Assembly: GCA_035726825.1 (NCBI GenBank)
Contig: JALNTX010000017.1
Span: 37,107 to 101,106, forward strand
Source of the DNA: Pseudocitrobacter sp913778145
GTDB lineage: Bacteria > Pseudomonadota > Gammaproteobacteria > Enterobacterales > Enterobacteriaceae
DNA length: 64,000 nt
Reading direction: 5' to 3'
The position numbers and the translations under genes were made by a program. Within the stretch, counting starts at the first letter, position 1. Each line of letters opens with the position of its first letter. The notes under the pieces are model-generated. The model was not told where the DNA came from, ran no database searches, and saw only the letters and a program-made list of their open reading frames with translations. Below are positions 25,896-35,608 of the stretch, one piece after another.

Positions 25896-25920
25896 GATAA
25901 CGATAATTACTATCATTATC
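25896..25920. promoter_or_regulatory. Fur box shared by entS and fepD
   Basis: GATAACGATAATTACTATCA followed by TTATC is a near-consensus extended iron box. It lies in the 112-bp divergent region, 18 bp before the fepD ATG and 71 bp before entS. Confidence 0.85.
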
Positions 25921-25937
25921 AACTTCAGGGATGTGTT

Positions 25938-26945
25938 ATGTCGTTTTCCACTTCCGCGTTGCGCGCCGTTGCGCTACCCGGTTTGTTTTTGCTGCTACTC
26001 CTCGCAGTGACGCTCAGCTTACTTATCGGCGCAAAAGCGCTTCCGGTCTCCGTGGTTGTCGATGCCTTTAGCGGAACCTGTCAGAGTGCGGACTGCACTA
26101 TCGTGCTCGATGCCCGACTTCCCCGAACGCTGGCCGGATTGCTGGTAGGCGGTGCGCTGGGCCTTGCCGGGGCGTTGATGCAAACTCTCACCCGTAACCC
26201 GCTGGCCGACCCTGGCCTGCTCGGCGTCAACGCCGGCGCCAGTTTTGCCATCGTACTGGGCGCGGCGCTGCTCGGTATCGCCTCACCGGAACAGCAACTG
26301 TTAATGGCCTTTTGCGGTGCATTTGCGGCGTCATTGATTGTGGCCTTTACCGGCAGCCAGGGCGGCGGCCAGTTGAGCCCCATTCGCCTGACACTGGCGG
26401 GCGTCGCGCTGGCGGCAGTGCTGGAAGGCTTAACCAGCGGCATCGCCCTGCTCAACCCCGACGTTTACGATCAACTGCGCTTCTGGCAGGCCGGTTCGCT
26501 GGATATCCGCACCTTTACCACGCTAAAAGTCGTGCTGGCCCCCGTACTCATTGCCGGTATTGCGGCGCTGATGCTCAGCCGGGCGCTGAACAGCCTGAGC
26601 CTCGGCACCGACACCGCCACCGCGCTGGGCAGCAAAGTGGCGCGCACGCAAATTTTCGGCCTGCTGATCATCACCGTGCTGTGCGGCAGCGCCACGGCGG
26701 TTGTTGGCCCGATCGCCTTTATTGGCCTGATGATGCCGCATATTTCACGCTGGCTGGTGGGTGCCGATCACCGGCGATCGCTACCGGTTACCCTGCTGGC
26801 AACCCCTTCCCTGCTGCTATTCGCCGATATTATTGGCCGTTTAATTGTGCCTGGTGAGATGCGCGTCTCGGTCGTCAGCGCCTTTATCGGCGCACCGGTG
26901 CTTATCTTCCTGGTTCGCCGCCAGCGTGCGGGAGGTGGCCGATGA
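25938..26945 (+). CDS. fepD: Ferric-enterobactin ABC permease FepD
   Basis: This 335-residue FecCD/BtuC-type permease has about ten membrane spans. It shares RLPRTLAGLLVGGALGLAGA and QTLTRNPLADPGLLGVNAGA with E. coli FepD. It forms half of the inner-membrane channel with FepG. Its TGA overlaps the fepG ATG (ATGA), so the two are translationally coupled. Confidence 0.96.
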   Translation: MSFSTSALRAVALPGLFLLLLLAVTLSLLIGAKALPVSVVVDAFSGTCQSADCTIVLDARLPRTLAGLLVGGALGLAGALMQTLTRNPLADPGLLGVNAGASFAIVLGAALLGIASPEQQLLMAFCGAFAASLIVAFTGSQGGGQLSPIRLTLAGVALAAVLEGLTSGIALLNPDVYDQLRFWQAGSLDIRTFTTLKVVLAPVLIAGIAALMLSRALNSLSLGTDTATALGSKVARTQIFGLLIITVLCGSATAVVGPIAFIGLMMPHISRWLVGADHRRSLPVTLLATPSLLLFADIIGRLIVPGEMRVSVVSAFIGAPVLIFLVRRQRAGGGR

Positions 26946-27934
26946 TGACCCCATCGCGTCGTTTAGTCGCAACCTGCCTGCTGCTGGCAGCCGCCTGTCT
27001 GTTCGTGATGTTCTGGAGCCTGCGCAGCGGCGCGGTCACGCTCGAGTTTAGCCAGATACTTTCCGCCCTGTTGGGTGATGCACCACGTGCCATCACCATG
27101 GTGGTGACCGAATGGCGTCTGCCACGCGTGGTCATGGCGCTGGTGATTGGCGCAGCGCTCGGCGTCAGCGGCGCTATTTTCCAGTCATTGATGCGCAACC
27201 CACTCGGCAGCCCCGATGTGATGGGCTTTAATACCGGCGCATGGAGCGGCGTGCTGGTCGCGATGGTGTTCTTCGATCAGCACCTTACCGCCGTTGCGAT
27301 TGCGGCGATGGTGGGCGGGATTCTGACCGCGCTGATTGTCTGGCTGCTGGCCTGGCGCGACGGCATTGATACCTTCAGGCTTATCATCATCGGCATCGGC
27401 GTGCGGGCAATGTTGGTGGCGTTCAATACCTGGTTGCTGTTACGCGCCTCGCTGGAAACCGCTATCTCTGCCGGGCTGTGGTATGCAGGCTCGCTCAACG
27501 GCCTGACCTGGGCAAAAGCCTGGCCATCGGTGCCGATTATCATCGTGATGCTGGCCTGCGCCGCTCTGCTGGTGCGCCGCCTGCGGTTACTGGAGATGGG
27601 TGATGACACCGCCTGCGCACTCGGTGTGCGCGTAGAGTATTCACGTCTGCTGATGATGCTGGTCGCCGTCATCCTGACCGCCGCCTCCACCGCGCTGGCG
27701 GGGCCGATTTCGTTTATCGCGCTGGTAGCGCCACACATCGCCCGTCGTCTCAGTGGTACCGCGCGCTGGGGCCTGACGCAGGCGGCGCTGTGCGGCGCGC
27801 TGCTGTTAGCCGCTGCTGATTTCTGCGCACAGCAGCTGTTCCTGCCCTATCAGCTTCCGGTCGGCGTGGTCACCGTAAGCCTGGGCGGTATTTACCTTAT
27901 TGTGTTGCTTATTCAGGAGTCCCGCAAAAAATGA
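26942..27934 (+). CDS. fepG: Ferric-enterobactin ABC permease FepG
   Basis: The 330-residue second permease of the FepBDGC importer has FecCD-type blocks such as FQSLMRNPLGSPDVMGFNTG and the cytoplasmic coupling segment with ALAGPISFIALVAPHIARR. GGGAGGTGG lies upstream. Two adjacent ATGs (26942 and 26945) are possible. Its end overlaps fepC by an ATGA. Confidence 0.96.
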   Translation: MMTPSRRLVATCLLLAAACLFVMFWSLRSGAVTLEFSQILSALLGDAPRAITMVVTEWRLPRVVMALVIGAALGVSGAIFQSLMRNPLGSPDVMGFNTGAWSGVLVAMVFFDQHLTAVAIAAMVGGILTALIVWLLAWRDGIDTFRLIIIGIGVRAMLVAFNTWLLLRASLETAISAGLWYAGSLNGLTWAKAWPSVPIIIVMLACAALLVRRLRLLEMGDDTACALGVRVEYSRLLMMLVAVILTAASTALAGPISFIALVAPHIARRLSGTARWGLTQAALCGALLLAAADFCAQQLFLPYQLPVGVVTVSLGGIYLIVLLIQESRKK

Positions 27935-28734
27935 CCGTTTCTCAGCCCCGCCTGCGCGGTGAGCAGTTAACGCTGGCCTATGGCAAAAAAACCATTGCGG
28001 AAAACCTTAACGTCACCATTCCCGACGGCCATTTCACCGCCATTATTGGCCCCAACGGCTGCGGAAAATCAACGCTGCTGCGCACGCTCAGTCGTTTGAT
28101 GACGCCCACGCAGGGGCACGTTTATCTCGATGGTGAACACATCCAGCAATATGCCAGCAAGGAAGTTGCACGGCGCATAGGTTTACTGGCGCAAAACGCC
28201 ACCACGCCGGGCGATATCACCGTGCAGGAACTGGTTGCACGCGGGCGTTATCCGCATCAGCCGCTGTTTACCCGCTGGCGCGAAGAAGATGAACGCGCAG
28301 TCGCGAAGGCGATGCAGGCCACGGGCGTGACAAATCTCGCCAACCAAAGCGTCGACACACTCTCCGGCGGCCAGCGTCAGCGCGTGTGGATTGCTATGGT
28401 ACTGGCGCAGGAAACGGCGATTATGCTGCTGGATGAGCCGACGACATGGCTTGATATCAGCCATCAGATCGACCTGCTGGAACTGCTGAGCGAACTCAAT
28501 CGCCAGCAGGGTTACACGCTGGCGGCAGTACTACACGACCTCAACCAGGCCTGCCGTTACGCCACGCATTTGATTGCATTAAAGGAAGGAAAGATTGTAG
28601 CGGAAGGCGCGCCGGGCGAGATCGTCAGCGCAGAGCTTATTGAGCAGGTTTACGGTTTAAAATGCATGATCATTGAAGACCCGGTCGCCGGAACACCGTT
28701 GGTGGTGCCGCTTGGGCGAACCGGGCGTGCCTGA
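27931..28734 (+). CDS. fepC: Ferric-enterobactin ABC ATPase FepC
   Basis: This 267-residue ABC ATPase has Walker A GPNGCGKST (about 43-51), the signature LSGGQRQR, Walker B IMLLDEPTTWLD and the switch His in AVLHDLNQA. It powers uptake of ferric enterobactin through FepDG. It is the last gene of the fepDGC operon and is followed by a single REP. Confidence 0.97.
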   Translation: MTVSQPRLRGEQLTLAYGKKTIAENLNVTIPDGHFTAIIGPNGCGKSTLLRTLSRLMTPTQGHVYLDGEHIQQYASKEVARRIGLLAQNATTPGDITVQELVARGRYPHQPLFTRWREEDERAVAKAMQATGVTNLANQSVDTLSGGQRQRVWIAMVLAQETAIMLLDEPTTWLDISHQIDLLELLSELNRQQGYTLAAVLHDLNQACRYATHLIALKEGKIVAEGAPGEIVSAELIEQVYGLKCMIIEDPVAGTPLVVPLGRTGRA

Positions 28735-28744
28735 GGTTTGCCAG

Positions 28745-28765
28745 GCCGGATGCGGCGCATCCGGC
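28745..28765. repeat. Single REP palindrome between fepC and fepE
   Basis: GCCGGATGCG-G-CGCATCCGGC is a perfect palindromic REP core in the gap between the converging fepC and fepE genes, where it can also act as a terminator. Confidence 0.8.
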
Positions 28766-28774
28766 AAATGCGAA

Positions 28775-29911
28775 TTAGGCTAACTGCTCTTCCAGCGGCG
28801 AAACTTCTTCGAGCTTACGGGAAAGCAGCGCGTTTTGCAGCAACACGGCACCGCAACCCACCATGCCGCCAACCAGCCCGGCCAGCAGAACGATCAACGC
28901 TTTCCCCGGGCCATCTTTCTTGACCGGTAAGGACGGAGAGAGCTGATATTTAAATGGCTCAAACGATACGTCAGAGATATTCAACGCCGTCAGCTGCTGT
29001 ACATGATATTGCAGGTTACGCAGGTCGCCGTTAATATCCGCGAGATCCGTCACGCCCTTCTCAATCTGCAATTTCTTCGCAATACCATCGGCACCCAATG
29101 CAATAGAGAAATCAGGATCGTCTTTAACCGCCTGACCATTACTGTATACCGGTTTAGCAATGCCCGCGGCGGTGGCTATCTCCAGCGAATAGTGCAGTCG
29201 ATTAATCTTCGCATCGAGCTGATTCTTTAATTTTATCAGCTCCAGTGCCAGTTTTTCTTTCTCGTAGTGCGTTTTAATATCGAGACGGTTACGCATATCA
29301 TCCAGCGTCTCTTTCACCACAATTGCGGAGACAAAATCGATATAGCCGTTGAGGACCTTCTGCGCTTCTTCCGGATTCGGGCCGGTAAAGCTCAGCGTCC
29401 ATGAAGTGAATAACGCTGGCTCATTCTTCTTACCGAAGTTGTTATCCACCGCTTTCATTTTATCGCTCAGGCCAACAATGGCGCGGTGCAGGTCCAACGG
29501 GTCAATATCGGCCCCTTTCAACTGGTCCATAATCACCGGCGACGTGCGCAGGTACTCTTCGAGCAACGACAGCGAATTAAATTTCTTAATAAACTGGGTG
29601 AACACATCTGATTTTTTGACGCTAACATCAACGTCCAGCACGCGTAACGCCACCAGCGTCTTCTCGAGCTCCTGCCACTGGTTCGGTTCGGCGGTAGTAA
29701 TCACCGCCTGGCTGGTCCATTTTTGCGGCATCAGGAATGATGCAAGCACCCCCACCACGGCAAAGGCGAAAGCAATGGCGATAATACGCGTTTTGGCGCG
29801 CCACAGAATATCCAGCAGATGGATCAAATCAATTTCTTTACTGTTTGATGAGATAACTGGATAGGTAGCGAAATCTGAATCTTTGTTCGGCTTGATATTG
29901 AGTGATGACAT
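28775..29911 (-). CDS. fepE: LPS O-antigen chain-length determinant FepE (Wzz superfamily)
   Basis: The 378-residue inner-membrane protein has the Wzz architecture: a cytoplasmic N-terminus, a first membrane span (about 43-66), a long periplasmic coiled-coil domain and a second span near residues 338-360 preceded by the Pro-rich SPSLPVKKDGPGKA. In Salmonella FepE sets very long O-antigen chains; it has no shown role in iron uptake despite its name. In E. coli it follows entF in the same operon. Here a gene in the opposite direction lies between them, so fepE must have its own promoter or rely on read-through. Confidence 0.94.
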   Translation of the reverse strand: MSSLNIKPNKDSDFATYPVISSNSKEIDLIHLLDILWRAKTRIIAIAFAFAVVGVLASFLMPQKWTSQAVITTAEPNQWQELEKTLVALRVLDVDVSVKKSDVFTQFIKKFNSLSLLEEYLRTSPVIMDQLKGADIDPLDLHRAIVGLSDKMKAVDNNFGKKNEPALFTSWTLSFTGPNPEEAQKVLNGYIDFVSAIVVKETLDDMRNRLDIKTHYEKEKLALELIKLKNQLDAKINRLHYSLEIATAAGIAKPVYSNGQAVKDDPDFSIALGADGIAKKLQIEKGVTDLADINGDLRNLQYHVQQLTALNISDVSFEPFKYQLSPSLPVKKDGPGKALIVLLAGLVGGMVGCGAVLLQNALLSRKLEEVSPLEEQLA

Positions 29912-30319
29912 GCTGTATGTCCTGCAGCGTTTCTAATAGATAACATCCCGACAACATAATACCAGAACTTAAGATTATTCCTACTCTAAATTGTCTATAT
30001 TGTCATCACGCTACCAATAATGGCAGGATAGCACCTTCCTCATGTTAAAATAATGTAACAAACAGGCTAGCCCACCAATAGCACGCATCCAAATAATTCA
30101 CCGGAACAATAATTCATTAAAAATGAATACTTCACCCCAATACTTTTAAGCAAAAATTTCTGTGATCTCATTCACAAATTCATTGATTCCATAAGGCAAG
30201 ATCACCAATTAAAATTGAGCCCTATTCTCCGGGAAGATAAAATCAAACAAATATTGGCGGCTCCTTTCAGCTATTTCATTAACAGTATCATCACAAAAGG
30301 TTTAAGTGGATAAAATATA
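29912..30319. other. AT-rich intergenic gap between fepE and the waaB-like gene
   Basis: About 410 bp, clearly richer in A and T than the flanking ent genes, holds the divergent promoters of fepE and the glycosyltransferase gene. I see no ORF with a ribosome site, no Fur box and no recognisable ops/JUMPstart element. Confidence 0.5.
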
Positions 30320-31459
30320 ATGAAAATAGTCTTTATTGGTGAAGCTATTTCTGGTTTTGGCGGAATGGAAACGGTGATTCGCAATGTTATTCAAACATTG
30401 CGCGCTGAACCTTTTTCAGCACAATGTAAGATATTTTTCTCCTGTCGCAAGAATGACATGGATAAGAAATGGCTTGAAAATATTGATGCGCATTACTCCA
30501 TTTCTAATATCAAACTCTCCTCCCTGCGTCGGGCCAGACACATACGTGCCTTGAGCACGTGGCTGGCGCACGAGCAGCCGGATGTGGTCATCGCTATCGA
30601 TCCGCTATCGTGTCTCTACGCCAGTAAAGCACGTAAGAAAATGAATGGCCATTTCACGATCTTCTCGTGGCCGCATTTTTCACTGGACCATAAAAAGCAC
30701 GCAGAATATATCACCTGCGCCGATTATCATCTGGCGATCAGCAGCGGTATCCGCCAGCAGATGATAAAGCGTGGCGTGGCGGAAAAGAATATTCATGTTA
30801 TCTATAACCCAACAGATAAAACCTCGGTGGTTATTCCCGCGCAAGATAAGGACGATATTCCAACCTTTATCTATGTTGGCAGATTAAAATTCGAAGGACA
30901 GAAACGGGTTAAAGATTTACTCGACGGTTTCTCTCGCGTACCGGGGCGCTGGAAATTACACATTATCGGCGACGGTTCTGACCGCGAACGCTGCAAAACA
31001 TATGCACAAGACTTATGTATTGCGAATCGCATTCACTGGCATGGTTGGCAGGCGCAACCGTGGAAAGTGGTGCAGGAGGAGATAGGCCAGGTCACCGCGT
31101 TACTGCTGACCTCCTCGTTTGAAGGCTTCCCCATGACGCTGCTGGAAGCCATGGCGCGCGGCATTCCCTGCATCAGTTCAGACTGTGTCTCTGGGCCAGG
31201 CGATATCATTATTCCTGCCGTGAATGGTTGTCTCTATCCGCCTGGAGAACTGGCTGAACTTTCAGCGCGCCTTTCAGCCATGATACGCGGTGAGATAACA
31301 TTCGATCATGCGGCCATTCCGGCCACCATCGACGCGTTTTACGCGGAAAATTACTTCCGCCGATTAAGCGATATTCTGTGTTCGTGCTCCCCTACGCCTT
31401 CTCTTTCGTTTCAGGAAAACAAAAAGAAGCGCACGCGACTGACGACCGCACTTAACTGA
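30320..31459 (+). CDS. WaaB/RfaB-like LPS glycosyltransferase (GT4 family)
   Basis: This 379-residue GT-B fold protein strongly resembles E. coli WaaB, the UDP-galactose:LPS alpha-1,6-galactosyltransferase. Shared segments are the N-terminal MKIVFIGEAISGFGGMETV, FTIFSWPHFSLDHKKHAE, YVGRLKFEGQKRVKDL and the nucleotide-sugar EX7E-type motif around SSFEGFPMTLLEAMARGIPC. It would add a hexose to the LPS inner core at the cytoplasmic face. It carries about 20 extra basic residues at the C-terminus compared with WaaB. WaaB normally lies in the waa locus, so this copy next to fepE is out of place. No strong Shine-Dalgarno is seen. The sugar and acceptor are unknown. Confidence 0.85.
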   Translation: MKIVFIGEAISGFGGMETVIRNVIQTLRAEPFSAQCKIFFSCRKNDMDKKWLENIDAHYSISNIKLSSLRRARHIRALSTWLAHEQPDVVIAIDPLSCLYASKARKKMNGHFTIFSWPHFSLDHKKHAEYITCADYHLAISSGIRQQMIKRGVAEKNIHVIYNPTDKTSVVIPAQDKDDIPTFIYVGRLKFEGQKRVKDLLDGFSRVPGRWKLHIIGDGSDRERCKTYAQDLCIANRIHWHGWQAQPWKVVQEEIGQVTALLLTSSFEGFPMTLLEAMARGIPCISSDCVSGPGDIIIPAVNGCLYPPGELAELSARLSAMIRGEITFDHAAIPATIDAFYAENYFRRLSDILCSCSPTPSLSFQENKKKRTRLTTALN

Positions 31460-31460
31460 T

Positions 31461-31482
31461 GCCCTCCCCCGAAAGAGAGGGC
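31461..31482. terminator. Hairpin between the converging waaB-like gene and entF
   Basis: GCCCTC and GAGGGC pair around a 10-nt loop in the 29-bp gap. There is no long T run, so confidence is moderate. Confidence 0.45.
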
Positions 31483-31488
31483 AACTGA

Positions 31489-34400
31489 CTACAGTTTGCC
31501 GAGAATATCTTTCAGAATCGGCCCAATCGTTACGAACGCCTGCGGCGAAATGATATCGACGTGGGCGCAATCCTGACGATAGACCTCCAGCTCACCGACC
31601 CACGGTGCCCAGGCCTGCTGCGGATCCATGCCTTCCGGTAACGTGCGTTCAGCCACAAACAGCGTCGCCTTGCCATCGAATCTGGCGCTGTGCGCGGTGG
31701 TGAGCAACCTCACCGCATCGGCATAGTTGCCTTCGATAGCGTTAAACAGCTCGCCAGAGGCTTGCCCCTGTTGGGCGGCAAGAAATGCCTCGCGCTCGCG
31801 GGCAATCTCGGCCAGCACTTCCGGATCCAGACCGTTGGCTTCTTTCTCCGACCAGTTTTGCGTTTCCGGCGGCCAGGTATCGAGTAATCCCAGGAATGCC
31901 ACCGCTTCACCGCGTGCACGCAGCCGCGCGGCAATGCCCTGCGCCAGCGTGCCGCCCAGCGAATAACCGAACAAATAGTACGGCCCGTGCGGTTGCTGCA
32001 AAAGCAGTGTGGCGAGATGATGGTCGCAAACTTCATCCAGGGTCGCCGCATGCTGCATCGGCCCTTCCGGTCGCGGCGACTGAATGCCGGTAATCGACCA
32101 GTTTGCAGGCAGATAACGCGCCAGCACGCTGAATTGCCAGGCAAAACCCGAAGCCGGATGGAAACAGAACAGCGTTGGGCCGTGGCTTTCTCGCAGTGCA
32201 AGCAACGTCTCATAACCCAGACGCTGCGCCTGTTCGTCATTTTCAGCATCCAGCAGCGTACTCAGTTTGCTCACCGTAGAAGCCACCATCACCTGCCCCG
32301 GCGTTACCTGACGCTCAGTTTGCTGACTCAGCTGCGCGGCAAGCCGCATCGCCAGCAGCGAATGTCCGCCCAGCGCGAAGAAATCAGCGTCCACATCATT
32401 AATCTCGCAACCGAGCAGCGTGCTGAATGCCTGTGCCACCAGGGTTTCCGTACCCGGCAAGGGTGCGCGGCTTTGCGTGCTCACCGTGAGCTGTGGCAGC
32501 GGTAGCGCTTTGCGATCGAGTTTCCCGTTGGCACTCAGTGGCAGAGAATCCAGCTGTAGCAGCACGACCGGCACCATATGCGGCGGCAATTGTTCACGTA
32601 GCTGCGCCAGTAACGCATCACGATCCAGCGGTAAACCTGATTCCGAAACCAGATAGCCGACCAGCTGGCGCGCGTCGCCGCCGGTTGCCGCCGCCTGGTT
32701 GATCACACAGGCATGAGTGACCGCCTGCGCCACATCCGGCAGGCTCTGCATCACGCGGTCGATTTCACCTAACTCAATGCGCTGGCCGCGAATTTTCAGC
32801 TGATCGTCACTACGCCCCAGATACTCCACCGCGCCGTTTTCCAGCCAGCGTGCGACATCTCCGGTGCGGTACATGCGCTCGCCCGGCGCAAACGGATCGG
32901 CGATGAAGCGGCTGGCGGTGAGATCGGGTCGCCCCAGATAGCCTTGCGCCAGCTGAATGCCGGTCAGATACAGATCGCCCGCGATCCCCATTGGTACCGG
33001 ACGCATCATGGCATCGAGAATGCGTAACCCGGTATTCCACACCGGATAACCAATCGGCACGCTGTTGCCGGTGGTGTTCGCCAGTTCTTCGCCAAATGCC
33101 GGATACCAGCTGACGTCCACGGCGGCTTCCGTTGGTCCGTAGAGGTTGTGCAGCGGGGCGTGCGTGAGCTGTTCCCATTCGCGGCAAAGCTGCGCAGGCA
33201 GCGCTTCGCCGCTACAGAACACCTGCTTCAGCGTGCGACAGCAACGGGCCGTTTCTGGCGTCAGCGAGGCGACAAACGCCGCCAGCATCGACGGCACAAA
33301 GTGGGTGGTGGTGACGCCATATTCCGCGAAGAATTGCTGCATAGCCTGCGGGTCGCGGTGCGCTTCCGGTTCTGCCATCACCAGTTTCGCGCCAGCGATA
33401 AACGGCCACCAGAACTCCCAGACCGAGACATCAAAACTGCACGGCGTTTTCTGCGCCACCACGTCATCCGCACCAAGCGGATAGTGATCCTGCATCCACA
33501 GCAGGCGGTTAACGATGGCCTCATGCCCCACCATCACGCCTTTTGGTCTGCCTGTCGAACCGGAGGTAAAAATGATATAAGCCGTCTGCTGCGGCGTGGT
33601 GAGCGCCAGCGGCTCATCGCCATCGACCGGCAGCGGTTCGTTGTAGCAAAGGCTTTCGATCTGTGGGAAACGATGACGCTGATCGGCTGAGGTGATCAGC
33701 AGTTTCGGCTTCGCATCTTCCAGCATCATATGCAGGCGATCGTCCGGATAGCCCGTATCGAGCGGCAGCCATGCGGCCCCGGCTTCCACGATACCGTGCA
33801 GCGCCAGCGTTAAAAATACCGAGCGCGGCAGCGCCACGGCGACGCTATCGCCCGGCTGTACGCCATGCGCACGCAGCAGACGCGCCAGCGCCAGCGTCTG
33901 TTCGCGCAGTTCGCGATAGGTCAGCTGGTAGCGCGCATCCGCCAGCGCCGGAGCATCTGGCGTTTTGGCCGCTTGATCTGCCACCAGCGAATTCAGCGTG
34001 GCTGCCGGGATTTCGCGCGCGGTGGCGTTAATTTTTTCTAACTGCGCGTATTCGTCGTCAGAGAGCAGATCCGCATCGCCACAGGCCAACGCCGGGTTAT
34101 CCGCAAACTGCTGCAATAAAGCACTGAGGCGAGCGATATGGCGCTTCAGCGTCGGCGCGTCGTAGCGCTGCTGATTTGCCAGAACTTCCAGCGTCAGGCC
34201 GCCCGATTCATCCGGGAACAGCGCCAGCTCCAGATCGTTCACCGGGCCGGTCGCCAGCGTATGTGTGGTGGCCTGGACATCGGTGAATGCCAGATGGTAA
34301 TCAAACACTTTGACGTTAAAGACCGGGCCAAACAGCGGTTCATCACCCGCCGCACGCCCGCTGTCGCGCACAATCTGCTCGGCATCGTAACGCTGATGAC

Positions 34401-35364
34401 GACGCATTTTCTTCAGTTGCCCTGATAGGCGAACCGCCAGCTCTGCCAGCGTTTCTTTGCCATTCAGAGTGACGGAGAGTGGCAACACATTCAGCACCGG
34501 CCCGGTGGCGGTTAACGCCGCTGACCCCATGCGACGCATAAAGACAAATCCGGCGGCAAAGTCGCTACGCCCGCATAAACGGCCAAGCCACAGCGCGCTC
34601 AATGCCAGCGCCAGATCGGCACGCTGGCACTGCGGCGCCGAGGCCGCCAGACGCGAAAACGCGTGGCGGTCGGCGGTCAGTTTCAGCCGCCAGATATCGG
34701 TGGTTTCCGCGCGCCCCGGCAGCGGAACGGGCGAGAGAGAGACCGGTGACGGCAACGCTTGACGCTGCTCGCGCCAGAATGCGCCGTCACGCTGATATGC
34801 CTCGCTTTCCCGATAGCGCTGGTATTCCTCCACCACCTCAGCAAACGGAGTAAATGGCGATTCCGGCGTCGGTTCGCCCTGCTGCCAGGCACGATAAATT
34901 TCGCTGATTTGGCGGGTTATAGCCGGGAAACTGAAGCCATCAACCAGTAAATGATGATAACGTTGATACCAGTACCAGCGGCGATCGCCAACGCGATAGA
35001 GCTGATGACACAGCAGCGGGTTACCGCTTTCCAGGCGCAGATTCTGCGCGAGGTCAGCCTGCATCAAGGTCATGGCGGCCTGATGTGGATCGGCATCAGT
35101 GCGAAGATCGTGTACGTCCGGCGTCGGGAACGTCAGGCTGTCGTCGACCTGCTGCCATGGCTCGCCGTTGTCCTCGCCAAAACGCGTACGCAGCGTATCG
35201 GCCTGATTCACCCCGGCGACAATCGCGCGCGCCAGCAGTTCGCCATCCACTTCACCTTCCAGCTCAACGTAATGCGCTACGCTCCAGGCGTTGGGTAACG
35301 TTGAAAGTTTTTCCGCCATCCAGATCCCCGGTTGGGCGGCGACTAACGGTAAACGCGGGCTCAT
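31489..35364 (-). CDS. entF: Enterobactin non-ribosomal peptide synthetase EntF (C-A-PCP-TE)
   Basis: The 1291-residue synthetase has four domains in order. The condensation domain has HHLLVDG at 137-143. The serine-activating adenylation domain has IIFTSGSTGRPKGVM and YRTGDVARW. The carrier domain has the phosphopantetheine Ser in LGGHSLLAMRL (near 1005). The thioesterase has GYSLGGTLAQ and a late catalytic His in DCAHVDI. It joins DHB to serine and cyclises three units to enterobactin. AAGGGGG precedes the ATG, which overlaps the ybdZ stop codon (ATGA). The length is two residues below the E. coli protein. Confidence 0.97.
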   Translation of the reverse strand: MSPRLPLVAAQPGIWMAEKLSTLPNAWSVAHYVELEGEVDGELLARAIVAGVNQADTLRTRFGEDNGEPWQQVDDSLTFPTPDVHDLRTDADPHQAAMTLMQADLAQNLRLESGNPLLCHQLYRVGDRRWYWYQRYHHLLVDGFSFPAITRQISEIYRAWQQGEPTPESPFTPFAEVVEEYQRYRESEAYQRDGAFWREQRQALPSPVSLSPVPLPGRAETTDIWRLKLTADRHAFSRLAASAPQCQRADLALALSALWLGRLCGRSDFAAGFVFMRRMGSAALTATGPVLNVLPLSVTLNGKETLAELAVRLSGQLKKMRRHQRYDAEQIVRDSGRAAGDEPLFGPVFNVKVFDYHLAFTDVQATTHTLATGPVNDLELALFPDESGGLTLEVLANQQRYDAPTLKRHIARLSALLQQFADNPALACGDADLLSDDEYAQLEKINATAREIPAATLNSLVADQAAKTPDAPALADARYQLTYRELREQTLALARLLRAHGVQPGDSVAVALPRSVFLTLALHGIVEAGAAWLPLDTGYPDDRLHMMLEDAKPKLLITSADQRHRFPQIESLCYNEPLPVDGDEPLALTTPQQTAYIIFTSGSTGRPKGVMVGHEAIVNRLLWMQDHYPLGADDVVAQKTPCSFDVSVWEFWWPFIAGAKLVMAEPEAHRDPQAMQQFFAEYGVTTTHFVPSMLAAFVASLTPETARCCRTLKQVFCSGEALPAQLCREWEQLTHAPLHNLYGPTEAAVDVSWYPAFGEELANTTGNSVPIGYPVWNTGLRILDAMMRPVPMGIAGDLYLTGIQLAQGYLGRPDLTASRFIADPFAPGERMYRTGDVARWLENGAVEYLGRSDDQLKIRGQRIELGEIDRVMQSLPDVAQAVTHACVINQAAATGGDARQLVGYLVSESGLPLDRDALLAQLREQLPPHMVPVVLLQLDSLPLSANGKLDRKALPLPQLTVSTQSRAPLPGTETLVAQAFSTLLGCEINDVDADFFALGGHSLLAMRLAAQLSQQTERQVTPGQVMVASTVSKLSTLLDAENDEQAQRLGYETLLALRESHGPTLFCFHPASGFAWQFSVLARYLPANWSITGIQSPRPEGPMQHAATLDEVCDHHLATLLLQQPHGPYYLFGYSLGGTLAQGIAARLRARGEAVAFLGLLDTWPPETQNWSEKEANGLDPEVLAEIAREREAFLAAQQGQASGELFNAIEGNYADAVRLLTTAHSARFDGKATLFVAERTLPEGMDPQQAWAPWVGELEVYRQDCAHVDIISPQAFVTIGPILKDILGKL

Positions 35365-35579
35365 GCAGCCCCCTTCTCAGACGCATAGTGCGACGGAATC
35401 AGTGTCGACCAGTTATCCGTGAGCCAGGCATTGCAGGCATCAATAGATTGCGGTTGGCTAATCACCTGCCAGCCCGCAGGCAGCGCGCACTGGGCAGGCC
35501 ACAGGCTAAACTGCTGCTGTTCATTTTGCAGAAGATAAAACTGCCCTTGCACATCGTCGAAGGGGTTACTAACTTGCAT
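35361..35579 (-). CDS. ybdZ: MbtH-like protein, EntF adenylation-domain partner
   Basis: This 72-residue MbtH-family protein has the family signature NPFDDVQGQFYLLQNEQQQF and SLWPAQCALPAGW, with the conserved tryptophans. It binds the EntF adenylation domain and improves its activity and folding. Its gene sits directly before entF with a 4-bp overlap, so the two are made together. Confidence 0.95.
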   Translation of the reverse strand: MQVSNPFDDVQGQFYLLQNEQQQFSLWPAQCALPAGWQVISQPQSIDACNAWLTDNWSTLIPSHYASEKGAA

Positions 35580-35608
35580 ACCAAACTCCTGTCGTTAATC
35601 GTGCTTTG

